Source: Lacrimispora amygdalina
GTDB taxonomy: Bacteria; Bacillota; Clostridia; Lachnospirales; Lachnospiraceae
Direction of reading: 5' to 3'
Assembly (NCBI RefSeq): GCF_003432035.1
Contig: NZ_QOHO01000026.1
Location: 1-64,000 of the forward strand
Length of the DNA stretch: 64,000 nt
This document shows, one piece after another, positions 48,237 to 56,866 of the stretch. The notes under the pieces are model-generated. The model was given only the letters and a program-made list of their open reading frames with translations. It was not told where the DNA came from and did no database searches. The position numbers were made by a program, and so were the translations under genes. Every line of letters starts with the position of its first letter. The first letter of the stretch is position 1.

Positions 48237-48389
48237 ATGCGAGTGATTCTGTCAAGAAGAAATCAGATTGATATCTTTACGTTCCTGGCATACGGCGTAT
48301 TTTACCGCTCATTTTTAAATCTGAATGAAGGAAAATACCTTTTATTCAAAGAAGAAGTGGAGCGGAGAGGGTTAATAATCCAGATTTAA
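48237..48389 (+). CDS. Possible 50-aa small ORF
   Basis: An ATG-started frame encodes MRVILSRRNQIDIFTFLAYG followed by a basic and acidic stretch ending KEEVERRGLIIQI. It is followed by a hairpin with T-run at 48418-48457, which otherwise has no plus-strand gene to terminate. Against it: no ribosome binding site before the ATG, and no family recognised. It could be the 3' remnant of a lost gene. Confidence 0.25.
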   Translation: MRVILSRRNQIDIFTFLAYGVFYRSFLNLNEGKYLLFKEEVERRGLIIQI

Positions 48390-48417
48390 AAGCTATTTGT
48401 AACATACATAAGAAGTT

Positions 48418-48457
48418 CTAAAAAAAGACTTGTATCGGCGATACCTGTCTTTTTTTG
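48418..48457 (+). terminator. Hairpin with T-run upstream of the marR gene
   Basis: AAAAAAGAC..GTATC pairs with GATAC..GTCTTTTTTT around GGC. It insulates the efflux operon from upstream transcription. Confidence 0.75.
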
Positions 48458-48464
48458 AAATTGA

Positions 48465-48496
48465 TAGTTGACTAATCAACTAAATCCTGATAATAT
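48465..48496 (+). promoter_or_regulatory. marR operon promoter with overlapping palindromic operator
   Basis: The palindrome TAGTTGACTAATCAACTA (48465-48482) covers the -35 TTGACT (48468-48473). A -10 TAATAT lies 17 bases further on (48491-48496). This is the arrangement expected for autorepression by the MarR protein encoded just downstream. Confidence 0.75.
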
Positions 48497-48526
48497 AAAA
48501 TTTTAAATTGGAAAGGTGGTAAGAGA

Positions 48527-48961
48527 ATGGGGAATGAACCAGTGAATCTGCTGATGATAAATAGTAAAATATATAGAAATACGCAGAGTTACTTAGACAA
48601 AGCATTGAAAATATATGATCTGAGCAGCGGGTCTTTTCGCTATTTATTTATACTGGAAAAAAATGAAGGGTTATGTCAGAGCCGGATCAGTGAACTGATT
48701 GGTCACGATAAGGCGATGTCTGCCAGAACGATCAACAGGCTGACAGAGCTTGGTTATGTAGTCAGAATAGAAGATCAGCTGGACAGCAGGGCATATAAGC
48801 TGTTTCTGACTGATAAAGCAAGGCTGATTCTTCCTGAAATCAAAGAGGAAATAAAAAATTTAACAGGACTTATTACGGAGGATCTGACGGAAGAGGAAAA
48901 AGAAATTACCTTATCTTCGCTGGTTAAAATTCTGAATAAAGCGCTTGAACTTAACACATAA
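48527..48961 (+). CDS. MarR-family transcriptional repressor
   Basis: A 144-aa winged-helix regulator. The central region GLCQSRISELIGHDKAMSAR and TINRLTELGYVVRIEDQLDSR (about 45-85) is the MarR DNA-binding domain and wing, and the C-terminal helices dimerise. GGAAAGGTGG precedes the ATG. It is followed 13 bases later by an MFS exporter gene and preceded by a palindrome over the -35 box, so it most probably represses this two-gene drug-efflux operon until a ligand binds. Confidence 0.92.
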   Translation: MGNEPVNLLMINSKIYRNTQSYLDKALKIYDLSSGSFRYLFILEKNEGLCQSRISELIGHDKAMSARTINRLTELGYVVRIEDQLDSRAYKLFLTDKARLILPEIKEEIKNLTGLITEDLTEEEKEITLSSLVKILNKALELNT

Positions 48962-48974
48962 GAAGGGATTTAAC

Positions 48975-50402
48975 ATGGAAAAAGTGAGGAAACATAATAA
49001 ATGGTCGGTATTAATTATTGTTGTATTATCGACCTTCATGTCAACGTTGGACAGCAGCATCGTCAATGTGGCTCTGCCGCGTATGGCAGATACTTTAGGA
49101 GTCACGACAGCAAGTATCCAGTTCGTCGCTACAAGCTATCTAATCGTGATATCGGGCACTGTTCTGATTTTTGGAAAGCTGGGAGATATGTTTGGCAAAA
49201 CCAGAATGTTCACACTGGGCATTATGGTGTTTACCATTGGTTCTCTGCTGTGCGGACTGTCACATTCCTATTGGTTTTTAATCGTGGCGCGAGCCGTTCA
49301 GGCAATCGGGGCAGCCGGCACCATGGCAAACAACCAGGGAATTATAACCGAAGTATTTCCCGTTCAGGAGAGAGGAAAAGCACTTGGACTTCTTGGAACG
49401 GCAGTCGCACTGGGTTCTCTGGTGGGTCCCGGACTTGGAGGTATGATTGTAGGAGTCTTAAGCTGGGAAACTATTTTTACCATTAATGTTCCAATAGGAA
49501 TTATTGCAGTTGCAGGAGCATTCTGCCTGCTGCCAAAAACAAAGGCAAAGGCCAATGGAAAAATGGATTTATACGGAGCTGTTTTATTCATTGTGACTAT
49601 TGTATCTTTATTTGGTGCACTGAGTGAAGGACTGAATCTTGGATTCGGACATCCCCTTATTTTAACAGGATTCTTGGTTGCAGCAGTTTGTTTTGCAGTA
49701 TTCCTGTTAGTAGAAAAGAAACGGAAAGATCCCATGATACAGCTGGATATTTTTAAAAACGGCCTGTTTTCCTTGAGCATTTTCTGCGGTTTTATCAGCT
49801 TTGTTGCCATGTTCTGCAACAATATCATACTACCTTTTTATTTACAGGATGTCATGAATTATCCGCCTCAGAAGGCAGGGTTTATTATGATGGCCTATCC
49901 GCTTATACTAATGGTTGCAGCACCTGTGAGCGGCCATCTTTCTGACAAAACAGGCTCTGAAGTTCTCACCTTTATAGGACTTGTTTTTACCAGCATCGGC
50001 CTGTTTTCCATGTCCTTTTTAAATGAGAATTCAGCTGTAATTACTATGGTCTCCTTTATCGGAATTATGTCAGTTGGAATGGGTCTGTTTCAGTCTCCCA
50101 ATAATTCCCTTATTATGTCTACCGTATCCCGTGATAAGCTTGGAGTGGCAGGAAGCATCAATGCACTTGTGAGAAATGTGGGTATGGTATGCGGAATTGC
50201 CCTTGCCACAACACTTCTCTATGGTATGATGAGCAGCCGGCTGGGAATCCGTGTAACGGACTATATTCCTGGGAGAAGTGATGCATTTTTATATGGCATG
50301 AATATTGTGTATATCACGGCATCTGTCATCTGTATAATTGGGGCTGTTTTAACATTTTTCAGATTAAAGAAAAAGAATTTAGCAGCCATGGCCGGGAAAT
50401 AA
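48975..50402 (+). CDS. MFS drug exporter, DHA2 (EmrB/QacA-like) family
   Basis: A 475-aa exporter with about 14 helices. Residues 20-40 carry FMSTLDSSIVNVALPRMA, the motif of 14-helix drug:H+ antiporters. GKLGDMFGKTR near residue 72 is MFS motif A, and GLLGTAVALGSLVGPGLGG is motif C of antiporters. GAAGGGATTTAAC precedes the ATG at 48975; an in-frame ATG ten codons earlier lies inside marR and lacks a site. It exports hydrophobic or cationic toxic compounds under MarR control; the substrate is unknown. Confidence 0.9.
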   Translation: MEKVRKHNKWSVLIIVVLSTFMSTLDSSIVNVALPRMADTLGVTTASIQFVATSYLIVISGTVLIFGKLGDMFGKTRMFTLGIMVFTIGSLLCGLSHSYWFLIVARAVQAIGAAGTMANNQGIITEVFPVQERGKALGLLGTAVALGSLVGPGLGGMIVGVLSWETIFTINVPIGIIAVAGAFCLLPKTKAKANGKMDLYGAVLFIVTIVSLFGALSEGLNLGFGHPLILTGFLVAAVCFAVFLLVEKKRKDPMIQLDIFKNGLFSLSIFCGFISFVAMFCNNIILPFYLQDVMNYPPQKAGFIMMAYPLILMVAAPVSGHLSDKTGSEVLTFIGLVFTSIGLFSMSFLNENSAVITMVSFIGIMSVGMGLFQSPNNSLIMSTVSRDKLGVAGSINALVRNVGMVCGIALATTLLYGMMSSRLGIRVTDYIPGRSDAFLYGMNIVYITASVICIIGAVLTFFRLKKKNLAAMAGK

Positions 50403-50416
50403 ATTATAAAAAAATA

Positions 50417-50445
50417 TTGCAACACGAAAAAGATTGTGATATTAT
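50417..50445 (+). promoter_or_regulatory. Promoter of the aspS-gatCAB T-box transcript
   Basis: TTGCAA and TATTAT separated by 17 bases, right after the MFS gene and before the T-box leader. Confidence 0.6.
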
Positions 50446-50499
50446 AAGTGAAATTCATTGTAGTGAAGTGTTGAACTGTTTAAAAAAGTTGAAAACAGG

Positions 50500-50825
50500 G
50501 CAGGATGAAGCTACAGAATGAAATCAATACTTAAAAAGGCAGAGAAGGAGACTCTGGCCTATGGATCCGGACAGGAAGATTGCGTCACCGACTGAGAGCG
50601 CTTTCACGAGAGACTTGGCTATGGGAACACTCCGGAGCCGATAGATCGAAGCGGCTGGTACTAACTGAGTTTTGTACCGGTGACATGAGTAGGTTTATCC
50701 GTATACATGCGTTAAATGTTTGAGTGGAGATATCTTATCTCAATGCGGGTGGTACCGCGGGAGCTTATGCCATAGTAATCCCGTCCCGGAATATGTAACT
50801 GTATTCCGGGACGGGATATTTTATT
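50500..50825 (+). ncRNA. T-box riboswitch with overlapping GAA/AAC specifier
   Basis: A leader of about 325 bases. The conserved T-box GGGTGGTACCGCG is at 50747-50759. A very stable terminator follows (16-base arms ATCCCGTCCCGGAATA and its complement, 50778-50817). In the specifier region GGGAACACTCC (50623-50633), GAA (Glu) at 50625-50627 overlaps AAC (Asn) at 50626-50628. The downstream genes make Asn-tRNA and Gln-tRNA indirectly, for which tRNA-Asn and Glu-type reading both make sense. A two-codon T-box of this kind has been described in Clostridium acetobutylicum (from memory). Confidence 0.88.
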
Positions 50826-50883
50826 GTCATAAAATATTTCTCCGGAATCAAAGCAATTCCATTCAGGTAAGGAGAAAACAGTC

Positions 50884-52215
50884 ATGGAATTTATCAGTGG
50901 TGTAAAACAGAAAGAAACAATGGGAATCCAGGAAATTATATCTGGTGATTATGCAGGAAAAACTGTCAGGATGGAAGGAAGTGTCCATACCATTCGTGAC
51001 ATGGGTGAAGTGGCTTTTATCATTTTGCGGAAAGCCGAAGGACTGGTGCAGTGCGTATTCGAAGAAGGAAAGACTGCTTTCGATTTAAGCCAGTTAAAGG
51101 AAGAGTCTGCAATCCGTGTTACCGGTTTGGTAAGCGGCGAGGAGCGGGCTCCTCATGGATTTGAAATCAGGCTTCAGGAAATAACCGTGCTGTCACAGCC
51201 GGCAGAAGTGCTTCCCATCGCCATCAGCAAATGGAAGTTAAAAACTTCTCTGGAGACGAAGCTGGGTCTGCGTCCGATCACCTTGCGCAATCCGATGGAA
51301 CGTGCAAAATTCCGCATTCAGGAAGGAATTGTAAGAGGCTTCCGGGATTTTCTTCATTCCCAGAATTTTACCGAAATCCGTACACCAAAGATTGTAGCCC
51401 GGGGCGCAGAAGGCGGATCCAACGTATTTAAACTGGATTATTTTAATAAAAAAGCAGAGCTGGGTCAGAGCCCGCAGTTCTATAAGCAGACCATGGTTGG
51501 CGTATATGACCGGGTATTTGAAGTCGCTCCGGTTTTCCGCGCAGAGAAACACAATACAACCAGACATTTGAATGAATATACCAGCATGGATTTTGAAATG
51601 GGATATATCGACAGCTTTGAGGAAATCATGGAAATGGAAACAGCCATGCTCCAGTATGTATTTGAGCTGCTTTGTGAAGAGTATGCACAGGAACTAGCCA
51701 TGTTAAAGATCAGCCTTCCTGATGTAACAAACATTCCTCAGGTCCGTTTTGACAAGGCCAAAGAGCTGGTATCTGAAAAATATAACAGAAAGATTAAAAA
51801 CCCCTATGATTTAGAACCGGAGGAGGAAGTTTTAATCGGCCGGTACTTTAAAGAAGAGTATGGCAGCGACTTCGTATTTGTCACTCATTATCCTTCCAAA
51901 AAGCGCCCGTTCTATGCCATGGATGATCCGGCAGATTCCAAATTCACCTTAAGCTTCGATTTACTCTTTAAGGGACTTGAGATCACAACCGGAGGACAGA
52001 GAATCCATGATTATGACACCATCATTAAAAAGATGGAGTCAAGAGGAATGAATCCGGAAGACATCTCTTCCTATTTAATGATATTTAAGTATGGAATGCC
52101 TCCTCACGGCGGTCTGGGAATCGGTCTGGAACGTCTGACCATGCGACTTCTTGACGAGTCAAACGTCAGAGAGACCACATTGTTCCCAAGAGATGTTACA
52201 AGGCTGGAACCGTAA
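50884..52215 (+). CDS. aspS: Aspartyl-tRNA synthetase, archaeal-type, non-discriminating (AspS2)
   Basis: A 443-aa class II synthetase. At this length, without the roughly 100-residue GAD insertion of bacterial AspRS, it is the archaeal-type enzyme, which usually charges both tRNA-Asp and tRNA-Asn with Asp. Class II motifs are visible: motif 2 FEVAPVFRAEKHNTTRHLNEY and motif 3 GLGIGLERLTMRLL at the end. It stands first in an operon with gatCAB, which converts Asp-tRNA-Asn to Asn-tRNA-Asn, and behind a T-box with an Asn codon. AAGGAG precedes the ATG. Confidence 0.93.
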   Translation: MEFISGVKQKETMGIQEIISGDYAGKTVRMEGSVHTIRDMGEVAFIILRKAEGLVQCVFEEGKTAFDLSQLKEESAIRVTGLVSGEERAPHGFEIRLQEITVLSQPAEVLPIAISKWKLKTSLETKLGLRPITLRNPMERAKFRIQEGIVRGFRDFLHSQNFTEIRTPKIVARGAEGGSNVFKLDYFNKKAELGQSPQFYKQTMVGVYDRVFEVAPVFRAEKHNTTRHLNEYTSMDFEMGYIDSFEEIMEMETAMLQYVFELLCEEYAQELAMLKISLPDVTNIPQVRFDKAKELVSEKYNRKIKNPYDLEPEEEVLIGRYFKEEYGSDFVFVTHYPSKKRPFYAMDDPADSKFTLSFDLLFKGLEITTGGQRIHDYDTIIKKMESRGMNPEDISSYLMIFKYGMPPHGGLGIGLERLTMRLLDESNVRETTLFPRDVTRLEP

Positions 52216-52242
52216 CAGAAAGCAGAAAGGAGACAAAAAGAA

Positions 52243-52536
52243 ATGGCACACATCATTGATGATGAAACAATTGAGTATGTAGGCATTCTTGCAAAGCTGG
52301 AACTTGATGATGCAGATAAGGAAGCGGCAAAAAAGGATATGGGCCGTATGCTTGATTATATTGATAAATTAAACGAACTTGACACAGATGGGGTGGAACC
52401 CATGTCACATGTATTTCCGGTATACAATGTATTCCGGGAAGATGTAGTGAAAAACGGAGACGACAGAGACCAGATCTTAAGGAATGCACCGGAAAGCAAA
52501 GATGGAGCGTTCAAAGTGCCGAAGACAGTGGAATAG
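52243..52536 (+). CDS. gatC: Aspartyl/glutamyl-tRNA amidotransferase subunit C
   Basis: A 97-aa small subunit that stabilises the GatA-GatB complex. [19 protein letters not shown] near the start and [18 protein letters not shown] in the middle are family marks. GAAAGGAGACAAAAAGAA precedes the ATG. It belongs to the aspS-gatCAB operon. Confidence 0.94.
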   Translation: MAHIIDDETIEYVGILAKLELDDADKEAAKKDMGRMLDYIDKLNELDTDGVEPMSHVFPVYNVFREDVVKNGDDRDQILRNAPESKDGAFKVPKTVE

Positions 52537-52547
52537 GGGGAATTGAA

Positions 52548-54044
52548 ATGACAGCAAGTGAAATATTGTCCCTCACAGCGGTACAGCTGGGGAAAAAAAT
52601 AAAAGACGGAGAGGTTACCTCCATGGAGGCTGTAAAAGCCGTTTTGGGCCAGATTAAGGCTATGGAACCGGAACTAAACAGCTATGTAACCATTGACGAG
52701 GAAGGTGCATTAAAACAGGCAGAGGAGATTCAAAAACGCATTGAATCCGGAGAACTGACGGGTCCTCTTGCCGGTGTTCCGGCAGCAGTAAAGGATAATA
52801 TCTGCATCGAGGGACTGAAAACCACCTGCAGCTCTAAAATACTTTCTGATTTTGTACCCACGTATACGGCAAAGGCTGTGGAGAACTTAAAACAGGCTGG
52901 AGCTGTGATCATCGGAAAGACCAACATGGATGAGTTTGCGATGGGAAGTACTACAGAAACCTCCGCATTTGGCGTTACCAGAAATCCCTGGAATCCGGAG
53001 CATGTTCCCGGCGGTTCTTCCGGCGGCTCCTGTGCCGCGGTTGCGGCTGCAGAGTGCTTTTTCGCTCTTGGCTCTGATACAGGCGGTTCCATCAGACAGC
53101 CGGCTTCCTTTTGCGGAGTTACGGGATTAAAGCCAACCTACGGCACCATATCCCGTTACGGTCTGATTGCTTACGGTTCCTCTCTGGATCAGATTGGACC
53201 GGTGGCGAAGGATGTGACAGACTGCGCGGCTATTCTTGAGGTTCTGGCTTCCCATGATGAAAAGGACAGCACTTCTGTGCAGCGGGAAGATCATGAGTTT
53301 ACGAAGTACTTAACCGGTGAGGTAAAAGGCTTGAAGGTTGGTATTCCTGCAGATTATATGGGAAAAGGTCTTGATCCGGAAGTAAAAGAGGCTGTTTTAA
53401 AGGCTGCGAAGGTTCTGGAAGAAAAGGGAGCCGTCGTGGAGACCTTTGGTCTTGGCATGGTGGAATACGCCATTCCAGCCTATTATGTCATTGCATCTGC
53501 AGAAGCAAGTTCCAACCTCTCCCGTTTTGACGGTGTGAAATACGGCTACCGGGCGAAGGAATATACAGGTCTTCACGGCATGTATAAAAAGAGCCGTTCG
53601 GAAGGCTTCGGTCCGGAAGTAAAACGGCGGATTATGCTAGGTTCCTTTGTGCTCAGTTCCGGTTATTATGATGCATATTATTTGAAGGCTTTAAAGACAA
53701 AAGCGCTGATTAAGAAAGCCTTTGATGAGGCATTTTCCAAATATGATGTGATTTTAGGTCCTGCGGCACCGACGACAGCCCCAAGACTGGGCGAGAGCTT
53801 AAGCGATCCCTTAAAGATGTATCTTGGAGATATCTATACAATTTCTGTGAATTTAGCCGGACTTCCAGGTCTTTGCGTTCCCTTTGGAACGGATCAGAAG
53901 GGACTTCCCATCGGTGTTCAGCTGATTGCTGACTGCTTCCAGGAAAAGAATATCTTACGGGCTGGTTTTGCTGTGGAGCAGAGCAGAGCCTTCGAGATGC
54001 CTTCTCTGGCAGCAGAGGCAATGAAAGAAAAGGAGGAGAAGTAA
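52548..54044 (+). CDS. gatA: Aspartyl/glutamyl-tRNA amidotransferase subunit A
   Basis: A 498-aa amidase-signature enzyme that releases ammonia from glutamine for the transamidation. The Ser-cisSer-Lys triad regions are present: the catalytic Lys in AAVKDNI near residue 83, and GGSSGGSCAAVAA with GSDTGGSIRQPASF around 155-190. GGGGGAATTGAA precedes the ATG. The gene ends immediately at the gatB start, so the two are made in equal amounts. Confidence 0.95.
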   Translation: MTASEILSLTAVQLGKKIKDGEVTSMEAVKAVLGQIKAMEPELNSYVTIDEEGALKQAEEIQKRIESGELTGPLAGVPAAVKDNICIEGLKTTCSSKILSDFVPTYTAKAVENLKQAGAVIIGKTNMDEFAMGSTTETSAFGVTRNPWNPEHVPGGSSGGSCAAVAAAECFFALGSDTGGSIRQPASFCGVTGLKPTYGTISRYGLIAYGSSLDQIGPVAKDVTDCAAILEVLASHDEKDSTSVQREDHEFTKYLTGEVKGLKVGIPADYMGKGLDPEVKEAVLKAAKVLEEKGAVVETFGLGMVEYAIPAYYVIASAEASSNLSRFDGVKYGYRAKEYTGLHGMYKKSRSEGFGPEVKRRIMLGSFVLSSGYYDAYYLKALKTKALIKKAFDEAFSKYDVILGPAAPTTAPRLGESLSDPLKMYLGDIYTISVNLAGLPGLCVPFGTDQKGLPIGVQLIADCFQEKNILRAGFAVEQSRAFEMPSLAAEAMKEKEEK

Positions 54045-55478
54045 ATGAGCAAACAGTACGAAACAGTGATCGGTCTGGAAGTTCATGTTGAGCTTGCTAC
54101 AAAAACAAAAATCTTCTGCTCCTGTTCCACGGAATTCGGCGGAGCGCCCAACACCCATACCTGTCCGGTCTGTACCGGTATGCCGGGTTCTCTTCCGGTT
54201 CTTAACAAACAGGTGGTGGAATACGCCCTTGCAGTCGGTCTTGCTGCTAACTGTCAGATCAACCAGAATTGCAAATTTGACCGGAAGAATTATTTTTATC
54301 CCGACAATCCCCAGAACTATCAGATTTCCCAGCTTTATCTGCCGATCTGCCACGACGGATATGTGGAGATTGATACAGCAGCAGGAAAGAAGAAGGTGGG
54401 AATTCACGAGATCCACATGGAAGAGGATGCAGGTAAGCTGATTCACGATGAATGGGAGGACTGCTCCTTAGTTGACTTTAACCGAAGCGGAGTTCCCCTG
54501 ATTGAGATCGTTTCCGAGCCGGATATGAGAAGTGCGGATGAGGTAATTGCTTATTTAGAGAAGCTGCGTTTAATGATTCAGTACTTAGGCGCCTCAGACT
54601 GCAAGCTGCAGGAGGGTTCCATGAGAGCTGATGTGAACTTATCGGTAAGAGAAGCAGGTGCCTCCCAGTTCGGAACCAGAACAGAGATGAAGAATTTAAA
54701 CTCCTTTAAAGCCATAGCCCGTGCGATTGAAGGCGAAAGAAAGCGCCAGATCGAGCTGATTGAAGAGGGGAAGGCAGTTGTTCAGGAAACAAGGCGATGG
54801 GATGACAACAAGGAATCCTCCCATGCCATGCGTTCCAAAGAGGATGCCAAGGATTACCGTTATTTTCCGGATCCCGATCTGCCGCCCATCTCTATCAGTG
54901 ATGAATGGATACAGAGTATAAGGGAGAAACAGCCGGAGCTGCGGACGGAAAAAATGGCAAGGTATCAGGAAGAATATAATCTTTCTGAATATGATGCAGA
55001 TATTATCACCGGATCCAAGCATATGGCAGATATATTTGAAGAGGTTACATCCATCTGCCAGAAGCCGAAAGAAGCTGCAAACTGGCTGATGGTAGAGGGG
55101 ATGAGACTGTTAAAAGAACATGAGATGGAAATGGAAAATATGACATTTTCTGCGGAAAATCTTGCAAAACTGATTATTTTAGTGGATAATGGAACCATTA
55201 ACCGCACGGTTGCCAAGGAAGTGTTTGAGAAGATTTTCCTAAAGGATATAGATCCGGAGCGTTATGTCGAAGAGAAGGGACTGAAAGTAGTGAGCGATGA
55301 AGGCGCTCTTAAGTCCGCCATTGAGGCGATTCTTGCTGCAAATCCCCAGTCTGTGGAGGATTACCGGAACGGAAAAGAGAAAGCCATGGGCTTTCTGGTT
55401 GGTCAGACCATGCGTTCCATGAAAGGAAAGGCTGATCCGGGAGCGGTCAACAAAATCCTGAAGGAACTGTTAGGTTAA
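54045..55478 (+). CDS. gatB: Aspartyl/glutamyl-tRNA amidotransferase subunit B
   Basis: A 477-aa subunit that binds the misacylated tRNA and performs the ATP-dependent amidation. YETVIGLEVHVELATKTKIF opens the protein. The zinc-type cysteines CSCSTEF and CPVCTGMPG are near residues 25-50. DFNRSGVPLIEIVSEPD near 145-160 is the kinase-like signature, and a YqeY-like helical tail ends it. AAAGGAGGAG lies within the end of gatA. Confidence 0.95.
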   Translation: MSKQYETVIGLEVHVELATKTKIFCSCSTEFGGAPNTHTCPVCTGMPGSLPVLNKQVVEYALAVGLAANCQINQNCKFDRKNYFYPDNPQNYQISQLYLPICHDGYVEIDTAAGKKKVGIHEIHMEEDAGKLIHDEWEDCSLVDFNRSGVPLIEIVSEPDMRSADEVIAYLEKLRLMIQYLGASDCKLQEGSMRADVNLSVREAGASQFGTRTEMKNLNSFKAIARAIEGERKRQIELIEEGKAVVQETRRWDDNKESSHAMRSKEDAKDYRYFPDPDLPPISISDEWIQSIREKQPELRTEKMARYQEEYNLSEYDADIITGSKHMADIFEEVTSICQKPKEAANWLMVEGMRLLKEHEMEMENMTFSAENLAKLIILVDNGTINRTVAKEVFEKIFLKDIDPERYVEEKGLKVVSDEGALKSAIEAILAANPQSVEDYRNGKEKAMGFLVGQTMRSMKGKADPGAVNKILKELLG

Positions 55479-55506
55479 AGGAATCTTTATGAGGAGGAAG
55501 AAATCT

Positions 55507-56796
55507 ATGAAGCCGTATGTTGAAATGACAAAGGAAGAGTTACAGGAGCTTAGAAAGGAACTTTCTGCACAGTATAAGGAGTTTCAGGGCAGAGACTTAA
55601 AGCTTGATATGTCCAGAGGAAAGCCAAGTGCCGAGCAGCTGGATATCTCCATGGGAATGATGGATGTGTTAAGCAGCAGCGATGATTTAACCTGTGATGA
55701 CGGTACGGACTGCCGCAATTACGGTGTGCTTGACGGAATCAAGGAGGCAAAGGAACTTCTTGCCGATATGATGGAGGTTGCACCGGATCATATTATTATT
55801 TATGGCAACTCCAGCTTAAATGTAATGTATGACACCGTTTCCCGTTCCATGACTCACGGTGTTATGGGTAGCACTCCCTGGTGCAAGCTGGATAAAGTAA
55901 AATTCCTTTGTCCTGTGCCCGGATATGACAGACATTTCTCCATAACAGAATACTTTGGAATCGAGATGGTGAACGTTCCAATGACTTCAACCGGCCCGGA
56001 TATGGATCTGGTAGAGCAGCTGGTGGCTTCAGACGATACCATCAAGGGTATCTGGTGTGTACCCAAGTACTCCAATCCTCAGGGTATTTCCTATTCTGAT
56101 GAAACAGTACGCCGTTTTGCACGTTTAAAGCCGGCTGCAAGCGACTTCCGCATCTACTGGGATAATGCTTATACCATTCACCATTTATACGACAATGACC
56201 AGGATCATTTAATTGAAATTCTGGCTGAGTGCAAGAGAGCCGGAAATCCGGATATGGTTTATAAATTTGCTTCCACTTCAAAGGTAAGCTTCCCAGGTTC
56301 CGGAATTGCAGCCATAGCTGCCAGCGAGAACAATTTAACGGATATCATGAAGCAGTTAAAGATTCAGACAATCGGTCACGATAAAGTAAATCAGCTTCGT
56401 CATGTACGTTTCTTCAAGGACATTCATGGTATGGTTGAACATATGAGAAAGCACGCAGACATCATGAGACCCAAATTTGAAGCGGTCATTGAAACTCTGG
56501 AAAAAGAGTTAGGAGGTCTGGAAGTGGGAGAATGGACCAGTCCAAAAGGCGGATATTTTATATCCTTCGACTCTTTGGACGGCTGTGCAAAAACCATTGT
56601 TGCAAAATGCAAAAAAGCAGGTCTGATCATGACTGGTGCAGGAGCAACTTATCCATATGGTAAGGACCCTCATGACAATAACATTCGGATTGCACCGTCT
56701 TATCCGACTCTGCCGGATTTAAAGCAGGCAATGGAATTATTTGCACTTTGTGTTAAGCTCGTAAGCATTGACCACATTCTGGCTGAAAAAGCATAA
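55507..56796 (+). CDS. Aspartate aminotransferase-like PLP enzyme (Asp_aminotransf family)
   Basis: A 429-aa fold-type I enzyme of the group that opens with LRKELSAQYKEFQGRDLKLD and MSRGKP. CVPKYSNPQG and DNAYTIHHL mark the substrate and PLP regions, and FASTSKVSFPGSG carries the Schiff-base lysine. It most probably interconverts aspartate/oxaloacetate with glutamate/2-oxoglutarate. It follows gatB by 28 bases without a terminator and ends at a strong hairpin, so it is in the T-box operon and may supply Asp and Glu for the transamidation route. The ATG at 55507 has GAGGAGG 9 bases upstream. Confidence 0.87.
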   Translation: MKPYVEMTKEELQELRKELSAQYKEFQGRDLKLDMSRGKPSAEQLDISMGMMDVLSSSDDLTCDDGTDCRNYGVLDGIKEAKELLADMMEVAPDHIIIYGNSSLNVMYDTVSRSMTHGVMGSTPWCKLDKVKFLCPVPGYDRHFSITEYFGIEMVNVPMTSTGPDMDLVEQLVASDDTIKGIWCVPKYSNPQGISYSDETVRRFARLKPAASDFRIYWDNAYTIHHLYDNDQDHLIEILAECKRAGNPDMVYKFASTSKVSFPGSGIAAIAASENNLTDIMKQLKIQTIGHDKVNQLRHVRFFKDIHGMVEHMRKHADIMRPKFEAVIETLEKELGGLEVGEWTSPKGGYFISFDSLDGCAKTIVAKCKKAGLIMTGAGATYPYGKDPHDNNIRIAPSYPTLPDLKQAMELFALCVKLVSIDHILAEKA

Positions 56797-56805
56797 AATA
56801 GAAAG

Positions 56806-56852
56806 CGCCGCACAAGTCCCCTCTTACGGGAGATGATGTGCGGCGTTTTTTT
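56806..56852 (+). terminator. Terminator of the aspS-gatCAB-aminotransferase operon
   Basis: CGCCGCACA (56806-56814) pairs with TGTGCGGCG (56837-56845), with a smaller inner CCC/GGG pairing, followed by seven T residues. Confidence 0.9.
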
Positions 56853-56866
56853 CAGTTGGATGAATA

